A stretch of 64,000 nucleotides of DNA from Microbacterium capsulatum (lineage in GTDB: Bacteria > Actinomycetota > Actinomycetes > Actinomycetales > Microbacteriaceae): positions 359,482 through 423,481 of the forward strand of contig NZ_JAVFCB010000001.1 of NCBI RefSeq assembly GCF_030865425.1. Direction: 5' to 3'. This document shows positions 24,580-32,969 of the stretch, in pieces. Position numbers and translations under genes: made by a program. Under the pieces are notes generated by a model that worked only from the letters and a program-made list of their open reading frames with translations, searched no databases and was not told the origin of the DNA. Each line of letters opens with the position of its first letter. Position 1 is the stretch's first letter.

Positions 24580-26688
24580 GTGGCAACAGCAGGCACCTCC
24601 TCCCGCGCAGATCTCCGCCGGTCCCTGACCAGGCCGACGGCGAAGGTCGGGGCGGACTTCATCCCGCACGTGCAGGGCCTCCGCGCCATCGCCGTGCTCG
24701 CCGTCGTGCTCTACCACTTCTGGCCCGGGCGGCTCAGCGGCGGGTACGTGGGTGTCGACATCTTCTTCGTGATCTCCGGATTCCTGATCACCGCGCACCT
24801 CGCGCGGGAGCTGACCTCGACGGGAACCGTCAAGCTCGGCCAGTTCTGGGCGCGCCGTGCCCGGCGCCTCCTGCCGGCGTCGCTGCTCGTGCTGCTGTTC
24901 TGCGCGATCGTCGCCGCGGTCCCGGTCCTCTCGCCGCTGTCGCAGCTGCCGGCTCAGCTGAAGGAGATCGTCGCCTCCACCTTCTACGTGGAGAACTGGT
25001 ACCTCGCGTTCAACTCGGCCGACTACCTGGCGCACTCGGGCGACCCGACGATGGTCCAGCACTACTGGTCGCTGTCGCTCGAGGAGCAGTTCTACGTGCT
25101 CTGGCCGCTCATCATGCTGCTGGCGGCATGGATCGCAGTGAAGTACTTCCGCGGCACCCGGCTGCGCGCCGCGGCGATCGCCATCGCCGTCGTGTCGGTC
25201 GCCTCGTTCGCATTCTGCGTCTGGTACACCCTGACCAACCCGGCGCCGGCCTACTTCGTCACCTTCGGCCGGATGTGGCAGTTCGGGGTGGGCGCGCTGC
25301 TCGCGCTCGTGCCGCGACTGCGGATCCACAACCCGATCGGCAGCTTCATCCTCGGCTGGGGCGGCATCATCACGCTGCTCGTCGTCATCTACCGCTTCGA
25401 TGGGCAGACCCCGTTCCCCGGCTACATGGCAGCGATCCCGACGGTCGCCGCGGGCGCCGTGATCGCTGCCTCGAACACGCAGCGCTGGTGGTACCCGACC
25501 CGGATCCTCGCCGTCCGCCCGATGCGCTTCACCGGCGACATCTCCTACAGCCTCTACCTCTGGCACTGGCCGCTCATCATCATCGCGCCCTCGGTGCCGT
25601 TCTGGGGCCTGACGATCTACCACCGCGTCGCTCTCGTCGGCATCTGCTTCCTGCTCGCCTGGCTCACCAAGCGGCTCGTCGAGGACCCCGCGCGCACCTG
25701 GAAGCCGCTCACCGCGCGGCGCCCCCGGGTGTCGCTCTGGGCCGCGCTGGCCGCCATGGTCATCGTCGCCGGGGCCGCCGGCGGCGGATGGGTCGCGAAC
25801 GCGTCCACCTACGACCAGGGCGTGCAGGCCATCGCGCAGCTGCGCGCGAACCCGCCCGCCTGTTTCGGCGCGGCGGTCGTGCTGGACGCCTCCTGCGCCG
25901 ACACCAGCACCGACCGGATCCTGCCCGCACCCGGGTTCGCCGGGGTGGACAGGCCGGCCGACACCCAGTGCTTCGTGCAGCTGAACGACGCCCGCCCCGT
26001 CTCGTGCGAGTTCGGATCCGAGGACCCGAAGGCCAAGCAGGTCGCACTCATCGGCGACAGCCACGCCTTCCAGCTGCTCACGACGTTCCAGGGCATCGCC
26101 GAGCGGGAGGGCTGGCACCTCACCACGTACTTCAAGGGCGCCTGCCCGTGGAGCACGACCCCGCTGTCCACGGGCGGCGCGTTCGGCGACGCCTGCACGC
26201 AGTACCGGGCCGCAGTCGCCGAGCAGTTGCAGAAGAAGCACTTCGACGTGATCTTCACGGCGGCGTTGTCCACGACGCCGTTCTCGGCGAACGGGCACGA
26301 GTCGGTCGATGCCGCCGCGATCGCGGGCTACCGCGCCGCCTGGGCCACGCAGACCGCGAACGGCACGCCCGTCGTCACGGTCGTCGACAACCCGGTCTGG
26401 GAGACCGACCCGAACAAGTGCCTGCGCACCCGGCCGCAGAGCTCCTGCGACGGCGCCCGATCCGACCTCCTCACCGAGAAGGATCCGCTGCGCGAGGCGG
26501 CCGCCGGGCAGAAGGACGTCACCCTGCTCGACTTCACCGACGTGTACTGCGACAAGACGATCTGCCGCACGGTCGTCGGCGGTGCGAACATCTACCGGGA
26601 TCAGGATCACCTCACGGTGACGTTCGTGAACACGCTCGCCCCGCAGTACACCGCCGCGTTGAAGAAGGCGATGGGTCTGGCCGGCTGA
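24580..26688 (+). CDS. Membrane acyltransferase with C-terminal SGNH domain (OafA/YrhL type)
   Basis: A 702-residue O-acyltransferase. Residues about 25-390 are the acyltransferase_3 domain, with the catalytic His motif HVQGLRAIAVLAVVLYHF and about ten membrane helices (GYVGVDIFFVISGFLI, SLSLEEQFYVLWP, SYSLYLWHWPLII). A further helix at about 385-405 is followed by an extracytoplasmic SGNH domain: GDSHAFQLL near residue 490 and the late Asp/His dyad in YRDQDHLT near 675. Such proteins transfer acetyl or other acyl groups to cell-wall or surface glycans. There are no glycan genes nearby to fix the target. Confidence 0.93.
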   Translation: MATAGTSSRADLRRSLTRPTAKVGADFIPHVQGLRAIAVLAVVLYHFWPGRLSGGYVGVDIFFVISGFLITAHLARELTSTGTVKLGQFWARRARRLLPASLLVLLFCAIVAAVPVLSPLSQLPAQLKEIVASTFYVENWYLAFNSADYLAHSGDPTMVQHYWSLSLEEQFYVLWPLIMLLAAWIAVKYFRGTRLRAAAIAIAVVSVASFAFCVWYTLTNPAPAYFVTFGRMWQFGVGALLALVPRLRIHNPIGSFILGWGGIITLLVVIYRFDGQTPFPGYMAAIPTVAAGAVIAASNTQRWWYPTRILAVRPMRFTGDISYSLYLWHWPLIIIAPSVPFWGLTIYHRVALVGICFLLAWLTKRLVEDPARTWKPLTARRPRVSLWAALAAMVIVAGAAGGGWVANASTYDQGVQAIAQLRANPPACFGAAVVLDASCADTSTDRILPAPGFAGVDRPADTQCFVQLNDARPVSCEFGSEDPKAKQVALIGDSHAFQLLTTFQGIAEREGWHLTTYFKGACPWSTTPLSTGGAFGDACTQYRAAVAEQLQKKHFDVIFTAALSTTPFSANGHESVDAAAIAGYRAAWATQTANGTPVVTVVDNPVWETDPNKCLRTRPQSSCDGARSDLLTEKDPLREAAAGQKDVTLLDFTDVYCDKTICRTVVGGANIYRDQDHLTVTFVNTLAPQYTAALKKAMGLAG

Positions 26689-26698
26689 CCCGGCCGGA

Positions 26699-26704
26699 TA
26701 GAGT
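26699..26704 (+). promoter_or_regulatory. -10 box TAGAGT for the gamma-carbonic anhydrase
   Basis: TAGAGT with 6 nt to ATG 26711. Confidence 0.58.
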
Positions 26705-26710
26705 CGCGGT

Positions 26711-27238
26711 ATGAGCGACGCCACGATCCTGTCCCTGCCCGGCCGCACCCCCGCGATCGACCCCACGGCGTTCCTCGCCGCCGGGGCGCGCGTCGTGGGC
26801 GCCGTGACCATCGGCGAGGGCTCCAGCGTCTGGTACAACGCCGTGCTCCGTGCCGACTCCGACACGATCACGGTGGGATCGGGTAGCAACGCGCAGGACA
26901 ACGTCTCCGTGCACGTCGACGAGGGCCACCCGGTCGTGATCGGCGACGACGTGTCGATCGGGCACAACGCGGTCGTGCACGGCTGCACGATCGGCGACGG
27001 ATCGCTGATCGGCATGGGCGCCGTCGTGCTGTCCGGTGCGGTCGTGGGCTCCGAATGCCTCATTGCCGGGGGAGCGCTTGTGCTCTCGGGCATGGAGATC
27101 CCGGACGGATCGCTCGTGGCCGGCGTGCCGGCCAAGGTCCGCCGCGAGCTCACCGCCGAGGAGCGCGAGGGGCTGCGCCGCAACGCCCGCGTCTACCGCG
27201 GCCACACCGAGACCCACCGCGAGGCCGCGCCCGCCTGA
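26711..27238 (+). CDS. Gamma-class carbonic anhydrase family protein
   Basis: A 175-residue left-handed beta-helix protein built of hexapeptide repeats. Zinc histidines are in NVSVHVDEGHPVVIGDDVSIGHNAVVHG; the usual C-terminal helix (LTAEEREGLRRNARVYRGHTETH) packs along the prism. The enzyme interconverts CO2 and bicarbonate, or is a structural homologue; trimeric cytosolic form expected. Single-gene unit. Confidence 0.92.
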   Translation: MSDATILSLPGRTPAIDPTAFLAAGARVVGAVTIGEGSSVWYNAVLRADSDTITVGSGSNAQDNVSVHVDEGHPVVIGDDVSIGHNAVVHGCTIGDGSLIGMGAVVLSGAVVGSECLIAGGALVLSGMEIPDGSLVAGVPAKVRRELTAEEREGLRRNARVYRGHTETHREAAPA

Positions 27239-27363
27239 ACGGGCCGATCGCACGGATCTCGGCGGCCGGATCCGCCGTCCCGCCGGGACCCGGACGCGCG
27301 TAGTGTGGGGGCCAACGCCGACGCCCGTTCCGACGCCGACGACCGGAGGATCGGAGCGCGCGC

Positions 27364-28485
27364 ATGGGATGGGAAACGAAGAACCTGACGACGGCGACCT
27401 CGGGGGCGCCGCACGCCGTCTACCAGCCGACGGCCTGGCTGTTCGCACAGTTCACGCGGCACGTCGTCTTCCAGGGCTACGACTCGACGACCGGCGGCGA
27501 CGGACAGCTCTACGAGCTCTACTGCAGCGAGAGCGACGACTGGAGCGTCAAGAACCTCGTCTCCGAGGCGGGCGGATCCGCCGCGGCGACGTACGGGAAC
27601 GGGTACATCTGGGCGCACCAGGGGTCCCAGCACGTCGTGTACCAGGGGCAGCTGTTCGACGGCCACGTGCACGAGCTCTGGTACACCGAGGACGACGGCT
27701 GGAACGCGAACGACCTCACGAACGCGGCGCACGCGCCGCTCGCGCTCTCCCAGCCCTACGGATACGAGACGTACTACGACGGCGCGCAGCGCGTCGTCTA
27801 CCAGGCCCGCGACGGCGGCCACATCCACGAGCTGAACAACGCCGGGAACGGCTGGCACGACCTCGATCTCACCGCGCTCACGGGTGCGCCGCCGTGCGCC
27901 CCGGACGCGGCCCCCACCGGGTACTCGTTCGAGGGCCAGAAGACCGCGCACGTGCTCGTGCGCGGGGGAGACGGGCACATCCTCGAGTTCTGGGCGGACG
28001 ACGCCTCGGGCTGGCACTGGGGCGATCTCACCGCGCAGACGGGCGCGCCCGCATCGGGCGACGCGGGGACCGTATCCGGCTACGTGTTCCGCGGTGAGGG
28101 CAGCCAGCACGTCGTCTACGTCGGCATCGACCACCACATGCATGAACTGTGGTGGCTGGCGGGAGCGTGGCACGACCACGATCTGACCGCGGCCACGGGG
28201 GCGGCAGTGCCGTCCCCCACCGCGAGTCCCGCCGGATACGCGTTCGAGGCCGGGCTGTTCCAGCCGGTCGCCACCCAGCATGTGCTCTACACGGGCACCG
28301 ACGAGCTGGTGCACGAGCTGTGGTGGAGCGGAGGGGTGTGGCACGTGAACGACATCGCCGCGCGGGTCGGCGCGCCGCCGATCGTCGGGGATCCGGTCGC
28401 GTTCGTCGAGGTCGACGAGGGCACCCAGAACGTGTTCTACCTCAGCGACGCGCACGAGATCATCGAGCTGCGCTGGAGGCCGTGA
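27364..28485 (+). CDS. Seven-repeat beta-propeller, lectin-like (PLL/fucolectin type), cytosolic
   Basis: A 373-residue protein made entirely of seven repeats of about 50-55 residues. Each opens with W(H/N/E)xxDLT...TGAP, continues with GYxF, then QHVVYxGxDGHVHELWW. The repeats start near residues 3, 56, 106, 154, 204, 255 and 313. Seven such units fit a closed seven-bladed propeller; similar repeat logic occurs in Photorhabdus PLL-type and fungal fucose-binding lectins. There is no signal peptide or membrane helix, so the product is either intracellular or exported unconventionally. Ligand unknown. ATG 27364 follows CGGAGGATCGGAG. No operon partner. Confidence 0.72.
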   Translation: MGWETKNLTTATSGAPHAVYQPTAWLFAQFTRHVVFQGYDSTTGGDGQLYELYCSESDDWSVKNLVSEAGGSAAATYGNGYIWAHQGSQHVVYQGQLFDGHVHELWYTEDDGWNANDLTNAAHAPLALSQPYGYETYYDGAQRVVYQARDGGHIHELNNAGNGWHDLDLTALTGAPPCAPDAAPTGYSFEGQKTAHVLVRGGDGHILEFWADDASGWHWGDLTAQTGAPASGDAGTVSGYVFRGEGSQHVVYVGIDHHMHELWWLAGAWHDHDLTAATGAAVPSPTASPAGYAFEAGLFQPVATQHVLYTGTDELVHELWWSGGVWHVNDIAARVGAPPIVGDPVAFVEVDEGTQNVFYLSDAHEIIELRWRP

Positions 28486-28523
28486 CCGGCGCACGCCACC
28501 GCGTTGGGTATCCTCGGAAGTCC

Positions 28524-28597
28524 GGGGCGGTGGCCAAGCTGGTCAAGGCAGTGGGCTCATAACCCAACGATCGCGGGTTCAAGTCCCGCCCGCCCCA
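28524..28597 (+). tRNA. tRNA with anticodon CAT (Met elongator, or Ile2)
   Basis: Acceptor GGGGCGG pairs with CCGCCCC; anticodon arm TGGGCTCATAACCCA gives CAT; T arm GCGGGTTCAAGTCCCGC; discriminator A. It is not the initiator, because it has a paired first acceptor base pair and no three-GC anticodon stem. CAT can be elongator Met or, if lysidine-modified, Ile for AUA; the sequence alone does not settle it. Confidence 0.92.
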
Positions 28598-28606
28598 CCG
28601 GCATTG

Positions 28607-28644
28607 AATGTACCCTTGCGGTTACGTAACCGTAAGGGTACATT
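28607..28644. promoter_or_regulatory. 38-bp palindromic operator over the arsR-type promoter
   Basis: Two 19-nt arms (28607-28625 and 28626-28644) are inverted repeats with a single mismatch and no spacer. The palindrome spans a -35-like TTGCGG (28615-28620), an 18-bp spacer and the -10 TACATT (28639-28644), which sits 6 nt before the ATG at 28651. A dimeric repressor bound here would block RNA polymerase, so autoregulation by the adjacent ArsR protein is likely. Confidence 0.82.
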
Positions 28645-28650
28645 CGCCTC

Positions 28651-28968
28651 ATGGACGCCGTGCTGCACGCTCTCGCCGACCCGAGCCGGCGCGCCGTGCT
28701 CGGAATCCTGCGCGACCACGACGCGACGGCGGGCGAACTCGCCGACGCGCTGCCGATCGCGCGACCCGGCGTCTCCCGCCATCTGCGGGTGCTGCGCGAG
28801 GCCGGGCTGGTCGAGGTGCGGCAGGACGCCCAGCACCGCATCTACCGTCTCCACCCGGAGGCGCTGATCGACCTCGACGACTGGCTGGGCCCGTATCGGG
28901 ATCTGTGGATCCAGCGCCTCGGCGCCCTCCACACCGAGATCGCACGAGGGAAGAAGGACAGGACATGA
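28651..28968 (+). CDS. ArsR-family winged-helix repressor
   Basis: A 105-residue winged-helix regulator: ALADPSRRAVLGILRDHDATAGELADAL, then the recognition helix RPGVSRHLRVLREAGLVEVRQ and the wing QHRIYRLHPEAL. No metal-binding ELCVCDL-type cysteine motif is present, so it is not a classical metal sensor. It matches the ArsR group that is paired with SRPBCC/AHSA1 proteins. The start codon is leaderless and lies 6 nt after an operator-embedded -10. It overlaps the next gene by ATGA. Confidence 0.92.
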   Translation: MDAVLHALADPSRRAVLGILRDHDATAGELADALPIARPGVSRHLRVLREAGLVEVRQDAQHRIYRLHPEALIDLDDWLGPYRDLWIQRLGALHTEIARGKKDRT

Positions 28969-29489
28969 GCATGATCGCGACGATGCGTGCGCTCGACGAC
29001 ACCCGGGGCGCCGTCCGCATCGAGGACGTCTACGACACCGACATCGACGACCTCTGGCACGCGTGCACGGATCCGGATCGCCTGTCGCGCTGGATCGCGC
29101 GGGTCTCCGGCGACCTGCGGGTCGGCGGCATGATCGAGGCGGAGTTCACCAGCGCCTGGGTCGGCACGCTGCGGATCGAGATCTGCGAGGCGCCGCGGCA
29201 CCTCCTGCTCACCCAGCTCCCCGGCACGGACGAGGAGGGCGTGATCGAGGTCTGGCTGTCCGAGGAGGGCGATCGTGCCCGGCTCGTCGTCGAGGACCGT
29301 GGCCTGCCGCAGCCCGACGTCCACTATCACGCGGCCGGCTGGCAGGCGCATTTCGAGGATCTCGCGCACACGCTCGCGACGGGCGCCGGGCCGCATCCCG
29401 ACGGCTGGCCGGCCGGCGAATTCGCTCCGTCCTGGGAGGCGCGCTGGCGCGAGCTCACCGAGGAGTACGCCGCGGCCCGCCTCGCGTGA
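28965..29489 (+). CDS. SRPBCC (AHSA1-like) domain protein
   Basis: A 174-residue START/SRPBCC-fold protein: VRIEDVYDTDIDDLWHACTDPDRLSRWIA at the start, the central sheet (GGMIEAEFTSAWVGTLRIEI), and the C-terminal helix with HYHAAGWQAHFEDLAHTLA. These domains hold a hydrophobic ligand. Pairs of ArsR and AHSA1-like proteins are widespread, and the second protein may act as ligand binder or enzyme; its ligand is unknown. Coupled to the ArsR gene through an ATGA overlap, so it falls under the same 38-bp operator. Confidence 0.9.
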   Translation: MSMIATMRALDDTRGAVRIEDVYDTDIDDLWHACTDPDRLSRWIARVSGDLRVGGMIEAEFTSAWVGTLRIEICEAPRHLLLTQLPGTDEEGVIEVWLSEEGDRARLVVEDRGLPQPDVHYHAAGWQAHFEDLAHTLATGAGPHPDGWPAGEFAPSWEARWRELTEEYAAARLA

Positions 29490-29519
29490 CGGACGGGCCG
29501 CGGAGGCGGTCCGGACGCG

Positions 29520-30785
29520 TCAGCGGATCCGGCGGTCGTGCGCGAGGTCGATGAGACGCTCGAGCACCGGTCCGGAGCGCAGCCCGTTGTGCTCGTGCTC
29601 GCTCGTGATCCAGAGCTTCACGTCGGGCATGAGCGCGGCCGTCTCCAGGGAGTACTCGACCGGCACGTAGACGTCGTTCACGTAGACGGCTGCGGCGCCC
29701 CGGGCACCGGATGCGGCGATCGCGGCCGGGTCGTAGATCACGGGCCACTCGTGCTCCGCGAGGGCGAGCGTGACGTCGCGCCAGGGCTGGAACGCCGGCA
29801 CGGTCTCGGTCCACTCGCTGTGGATGTGCTCGCCGGTGAACAGCGTCACGTCCTCGGCGAAATCGGCGGGCAGGACCCGCTCGGCGGACCAGCGGGTGGC
29901 GTGGCCGTTCGCGTAGCTCGACTCGTGGAACACGAAGTACAGCGGGTTGCGGCCGCCGAACGGCATCGCGTCGCGCAGGTCGTAGCGGAACGCGTTCGTG
30001 GAGGGATCCCGCTCGAGCAGCTGCCAGAGGGTCTGCCAGCCGTCGTTCGTGCCCAGGGCCGAGCCGACCGAGCGCATCCGCGACGGCGAGACGACCTCGC
30101 CGTCGGGCAGCGTGATGCCGCCGACCGCGGCGAGGTCGACGAGCCGGCGCATCCGGTCGCGGTGCTCCGGGAAGCGCCGGTAGTAGCGCTCCGACTCGGT
30201 GCGCATCTTGTCGTAGCAGAGCGCGTAGACGTCGTCCGGGGTGCGGGTGAGCGTGCTGAGGCCCCCGGTGATGTAGACGCGGTCGAGCGACGCGGCGTCC
30301 GTGGAGAGGTACGCGAGGGTCGTGAAGCCGCCGAAGGACTGGCCGAGCACGTTCCAGCTCACTGCGCCCAGGTGCTCGCGCAGCGCCTCGCAGTCGCGCA
30401 CGATCGAGTCGGCGCGCAGGTGGGTGAGGTGCTCGGCGACGGCCGCGGCGCCGCGCTCCAGGATCCCGTCCGCGACCGGCGTCGAGCGCCCGGTGCCGCG
30501 CTGGTCGATCATGACGACCCGGTGGTGCGCGAGCGCCTGATCCAGCCAGGCGGGTGAGGCGGGCGCGTGCATCGCGCGCGGTGCCTCGGATCCCGGCCCG
30601 CCCTGCAGGAACACCAGGTACGGGAGGTCCTCGCCGCCCTCTCGGCTCACGACCGACGCGAACACGTCGATCGTGCGGGTGTCGGCCGGATCCGACCACA
30701 CCAGCGGCACGGTGAGCGTGTGCTCCTCGAGGGTCAGGTCCATCACCCGGCGGCGTCGCACGGGGGCTGCAGTCACGGTCATCAC
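29520..30785 (-). CDS. Alpha/beta hydrolase, S33 proline iminopeptidase-like
   Basis: A hydrolase of 420-421 residues. LVFLQGGPGSEAP forms the oxyanion HGGP-type loop, VVMIDQRGTGRST the family motif, and VLGQSFGGFTTLAYLS the nucleophile elbow (Ser near residue 154). A cap region and late Asp/His (SEHEHNG) complete the triad. It matches the actinobacterial S33 group annotated as alpha/beta hydrolase or prolyl aminopeptidase. GTG 30785 and ATG 30782 both overlap the stop of the upstream DUF262 gene (GTGATG arrangement), so translation is coupled. Confidence 0.88.
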   Translation of the reverse strand: MMTVTAAPVRRRRVMDLTLEEHTLTVPLVWSDPADTRTIDVFASVVSREGGEDLPYLVFLQGGPGSEAPRAMHAPASPAWLDQALAHHRVVMIDQRGTGRSTPVADGILERGAAAVAEHLTHLRADSIVRDCEALREHLGAVSWNVLGQSFGGFTTLAYLSTDAASLDRVYITGGLSTLTRTPDDVYALCYDKMRTESERYYRRFPEHRDRMRRLVDLAAVGGITLPDGEVVSPSRMRSVGSALGTNDGWQTLWQLLERDPSTNAFRYDLRDAMPFGGRNPLYFVFHESSYANGHATRWSAERVLPADFAEDVTLFTGEHIHSEWTETVPAFQPWRDVTLALAEHEWPVIYDPAAIAASGARGAAAVYVNDVYVPVEYSLETAALMPDVKLWITSEHEHNGLRSGPVLERLIDLAHDRRIR

Positions 30786-32797
30786 ATCACATTCCCGATG
30801 TAGGAGTACTTCACGAACACCTCGGTCGCAAGGCCCGACTCCTCCAGGAGGCCCTGCACCGCACTCATCATGTATTTCGAGTCCCAGCCCATGTAGAGGT
30901 GGTGGTCCTCATCCAACTCGTCCCACTGGCCCTTCCACGCCGTCTCCTCGTAGATCGGACCGCCGTTGCGGGCGTTGAACGCCATCAGCGCCTCGCGGGT
31001 GTCGGTCCAGCCGCGCCGGAACACCCGGTTGAACAGGTACTTCACGTCCGGCACGTCCCAGCGCTCCCCGCGGTACTCGACGTAGTCGAACTCGCGCTCC
31101 CAGCCGGACGGCCAGCCGCGGCGGCGGACCGCGTCGAGGATCGGGGTGAGGCCGTCGTCGTCGATGTCGGTGACGGCGGGGCGCTGCCAGATGCGCAGGA
31201 AGGCGTCGGTGAGTGCGGCCGTGCGCTGGGAGATCGCCGCGGTGCCCCAGGACTCGAGCTCGCCGAGCGCCGCCGTCCCCGCGATCGCGCTGCGCCGGTA
31301 GTCGCCGCGCTTGGCGGGGAAGGAGTCGCCGAACACGCGCTCCGCGAGCGGCTGCTCGATCAGGGCGAGATTGCCGAGGGTGGACGCGAGCGCGCGATGG
31401 CTGTTCTGCTCGTCCTCGCTGTACTCACTCCACAGCCGCACACCGTCGCCCGACCAGTTGTTGTGCGGCGCCGGGGGGACGACGTACTCGACGTCGAACC
31501 CGTCCGGATCCTGCAGGCCCTCGAGCCGGCCGAGCACGTACAGCGCGTGCGGCAGGTCGGTGAACTTGAGAGAGACCCGGATCCGCTCGTCGGAGGGGGT
31601 GATCCGGGCGAACGCCTTGAGCAGCTGCTCGGGCCCCTCGCTGCGGGCACGGCAGAGCCGGGCGATCAGGCGGTCCGTCGGCACGCCGACGACGGCGCGG
31701 CGCAGCAGGAGCGACTGGATCCGTTCGAGCGTGCGGATCAGCTCGTCCTTGTCGATGACGCCGAGCTGGTGGTCGCGGTAGGCGCTCATCACGAGCGGGT
31801 AGGTCGCCTTGCCGAACGTGTTCACGTAGGCGAGCTGCCGGCGGATCTCGGGATCCGGCTCCTGCGAGGGATCCAGCAGCACCCGGTAGATGTCGGAGTA
31901 CTCGCGCCACACCTCCGCCTGCGCGTGCAGGGTCGCGAGGTCGGGGCGGGGGAACTCGTGGCGGAACGCGCTGTACACGCCGTGCTCGCCCGCGACGGCG
32001 ACCTCGCGGCCCGTCGTCATGATGAGGAAGTGCCGCCAGAACGCGCCGATCGCCTCGCCCGTGCTGCGCTCGATCGGCAGCCAGAAGTCCTCCTCGACCT
32101 GGCGTTGCTCGGAGTGGGACAGCCCCATGAGCACGTAGTTGTGGATGAGCTCGTGGTCGCGCAGCGGCTCGCCGGTCGAGTTCAGGCTCTCGAAGATCTG
32201 CTGCGCGTTGGCGTCGGCGTCGAGGGTGATCGACACGTGCTCGAGACGCTGCAGCCCGCGCCAGATCCGCGGCGCCTCGTCGGCGTGCACCTGCGAGCGG
32301 AAGAAGGCGTAGTTGTCGTCGAACCGCGACTCGCGCTCCTCGCCGCCGCGGCGGTCGAGCACGACCGACTCGAACAGGTGCGCCCACGCGTCGTGCGGTC
32401 GCAGCTTCGTCCGGTCGGGGTCGTCCGCACGCACGAGCACCCGATGCAGCTCCGCGGCGAAGGCCGGATCCGACTCCCGCACCGAGTGGTGCAGCGCGGC
32501 GATGAGCAGCATCAGGGTGGTGAGGCGCTGCTGCCCGTCGATGAGGACGAGGTCGGCGTCGGCGCTGTCGACGTCACGGAGGGCGACGTCCTCGGCGGAG
32601 AGGATCGAGCCGATGAAGTGCCGGTGCGCGTCGTCCTCGTCGGCGACCGCGCGGATGTCGGTGAGCAGCTGCTCGCACCCGCCGATGTCCCAGCGGTACT
32701 GCCGCTGGTAGACCGGCACCACGATCGTGGTGGAGTCCTTGGAGAGCCACTCGATCGTGCTGACTGCGGTTGCCTCGACGTTGGTGGCCCTGCTCAT
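30782..32797 (-). CDS. DUF262 protein (GmrSD-like) with degenerate DUF1524-type region
   Basis: A 671-residue protein. The N-terminal DUF262 domain (ParB/Srx-like fold) is intact: VPVYQRQYRW at 27-36, HFIGSI at 60-65 and IDGQQRLTT at 86-94, then FESLNSTGEPL near 195. A middle helical region leads to a DUF1524-like segment (about 435-515), recognised by LASTLGNLALIEQPL and FGDSFPAKRGDYRRSAI. The expected catalytic HxxP reads VEYVVPP, with Tyr for His, so nuclease activity of the HNH type is doubtful. The last about 130 residues form an extra domain ending KYSYIGNVM. GmrSD relatives are type IV restriction enzymes; defence is inferred from family only. Coupled to the downstream hydrolase. Confidence 0.82.
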   Translation of the reverse strand: MSRATNVEATAVSTIEWLSKDSTTIVVPVYQRQYRWDIGGCEQLLTDIRAVADEDDAHRHFIGSILSAEDVALRDVDSADADLVLIDGQQRLTTLMLLIAALHHSVRESDPAFAAELHRVLVRADDPDRTKLRPHDAWAHLFESVVLDRRGGEERESRFDDNYAFFRSQVHADEAPRIWRGLQRLEHVSITLDADANAQQIFESLNSTGEPLRDHELIHNYVLMGLSHSEQRQVEEDFWLPIERSTGEAIGAFWRHFLIMTTGREVAVAGEHGVYSAFRHEFPRPDLATLHAQAEVWREYSDIYRVLLDPSQEPDPEIRRQLAYVNTFGKATYPLVMSAYRDHQLGVIDKDELIRTLERIQSLLLRRAVVGVPTDRLIARLCRARSEGPEQLLKAFARITPSDERIRVSLKFTDLPHALYVLGRLEGLQDPDGFDVEYVVPPAPHNNWSGDGVRLWSEYSEDEQNSHRALASTLGNLALIEQPLAERVFGDSFPAKRGDYRRSAIAGTAALGELESWGTAAISQRTAALTDAFLRIWQRPAVTDIDDDGLTPILDAVRRRGWPSGWEREFDYVEYRGERWDVPDVKYLFNRVFRRGWTDTREALMAFNARNGGPIYEETAWKGQWDELDEDHHLYMGWDSKYMMSAVQGLLEESGLATEVFVKYSYIGNVM

Positions 32798-32904
32798 GCT
32801 GCTGCGCTGCTCCTCGGATCGACCCTGCGTGATCCAGTCTATTTGCGGTCCACGCGGGCGCCGATATTCACGGCCGCTCCTCCGGGCGCGCCGAGGGCCC
32901 GCTG

Positions 32905-32918
32905 TTAGGCTGGCCTAA
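32905..32918 (+). promoter_or_regulatory. TTAGGCTGGCCTAA: promoter -10 with possible DtxR/IdeR-like half box
   Basis: The 14-nt near-palindrome matches 12 of 14 positions of the inner part of the DtxR/IdeR consensus (TTAGGCTAACCTAA). It also contains TAGGCT, the common -10 form here, about 60 nt before ATG 32970. Over the full 19-nt consensus I count only 13 matches, so iron control is a hypothesis. Confidence 0.4.
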
Positions 32919-32969
32919 GAAGGGCCTGTTAAAACGTGCTGGCCCCTTATGAAAGGACATGACTCGCTC

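Noticed and set aside
28557..28841. Minus-strand frame ending GRAGLEPAIVGL
   Set aside because: Artefact of the CAT tRNA plus the arsR antisense strand.
30899..32908. 669-codon plus-strand frame over the DUF262 gene
   Set aside because: Shadow frame; the minus strand has clear DUF262 motifs.
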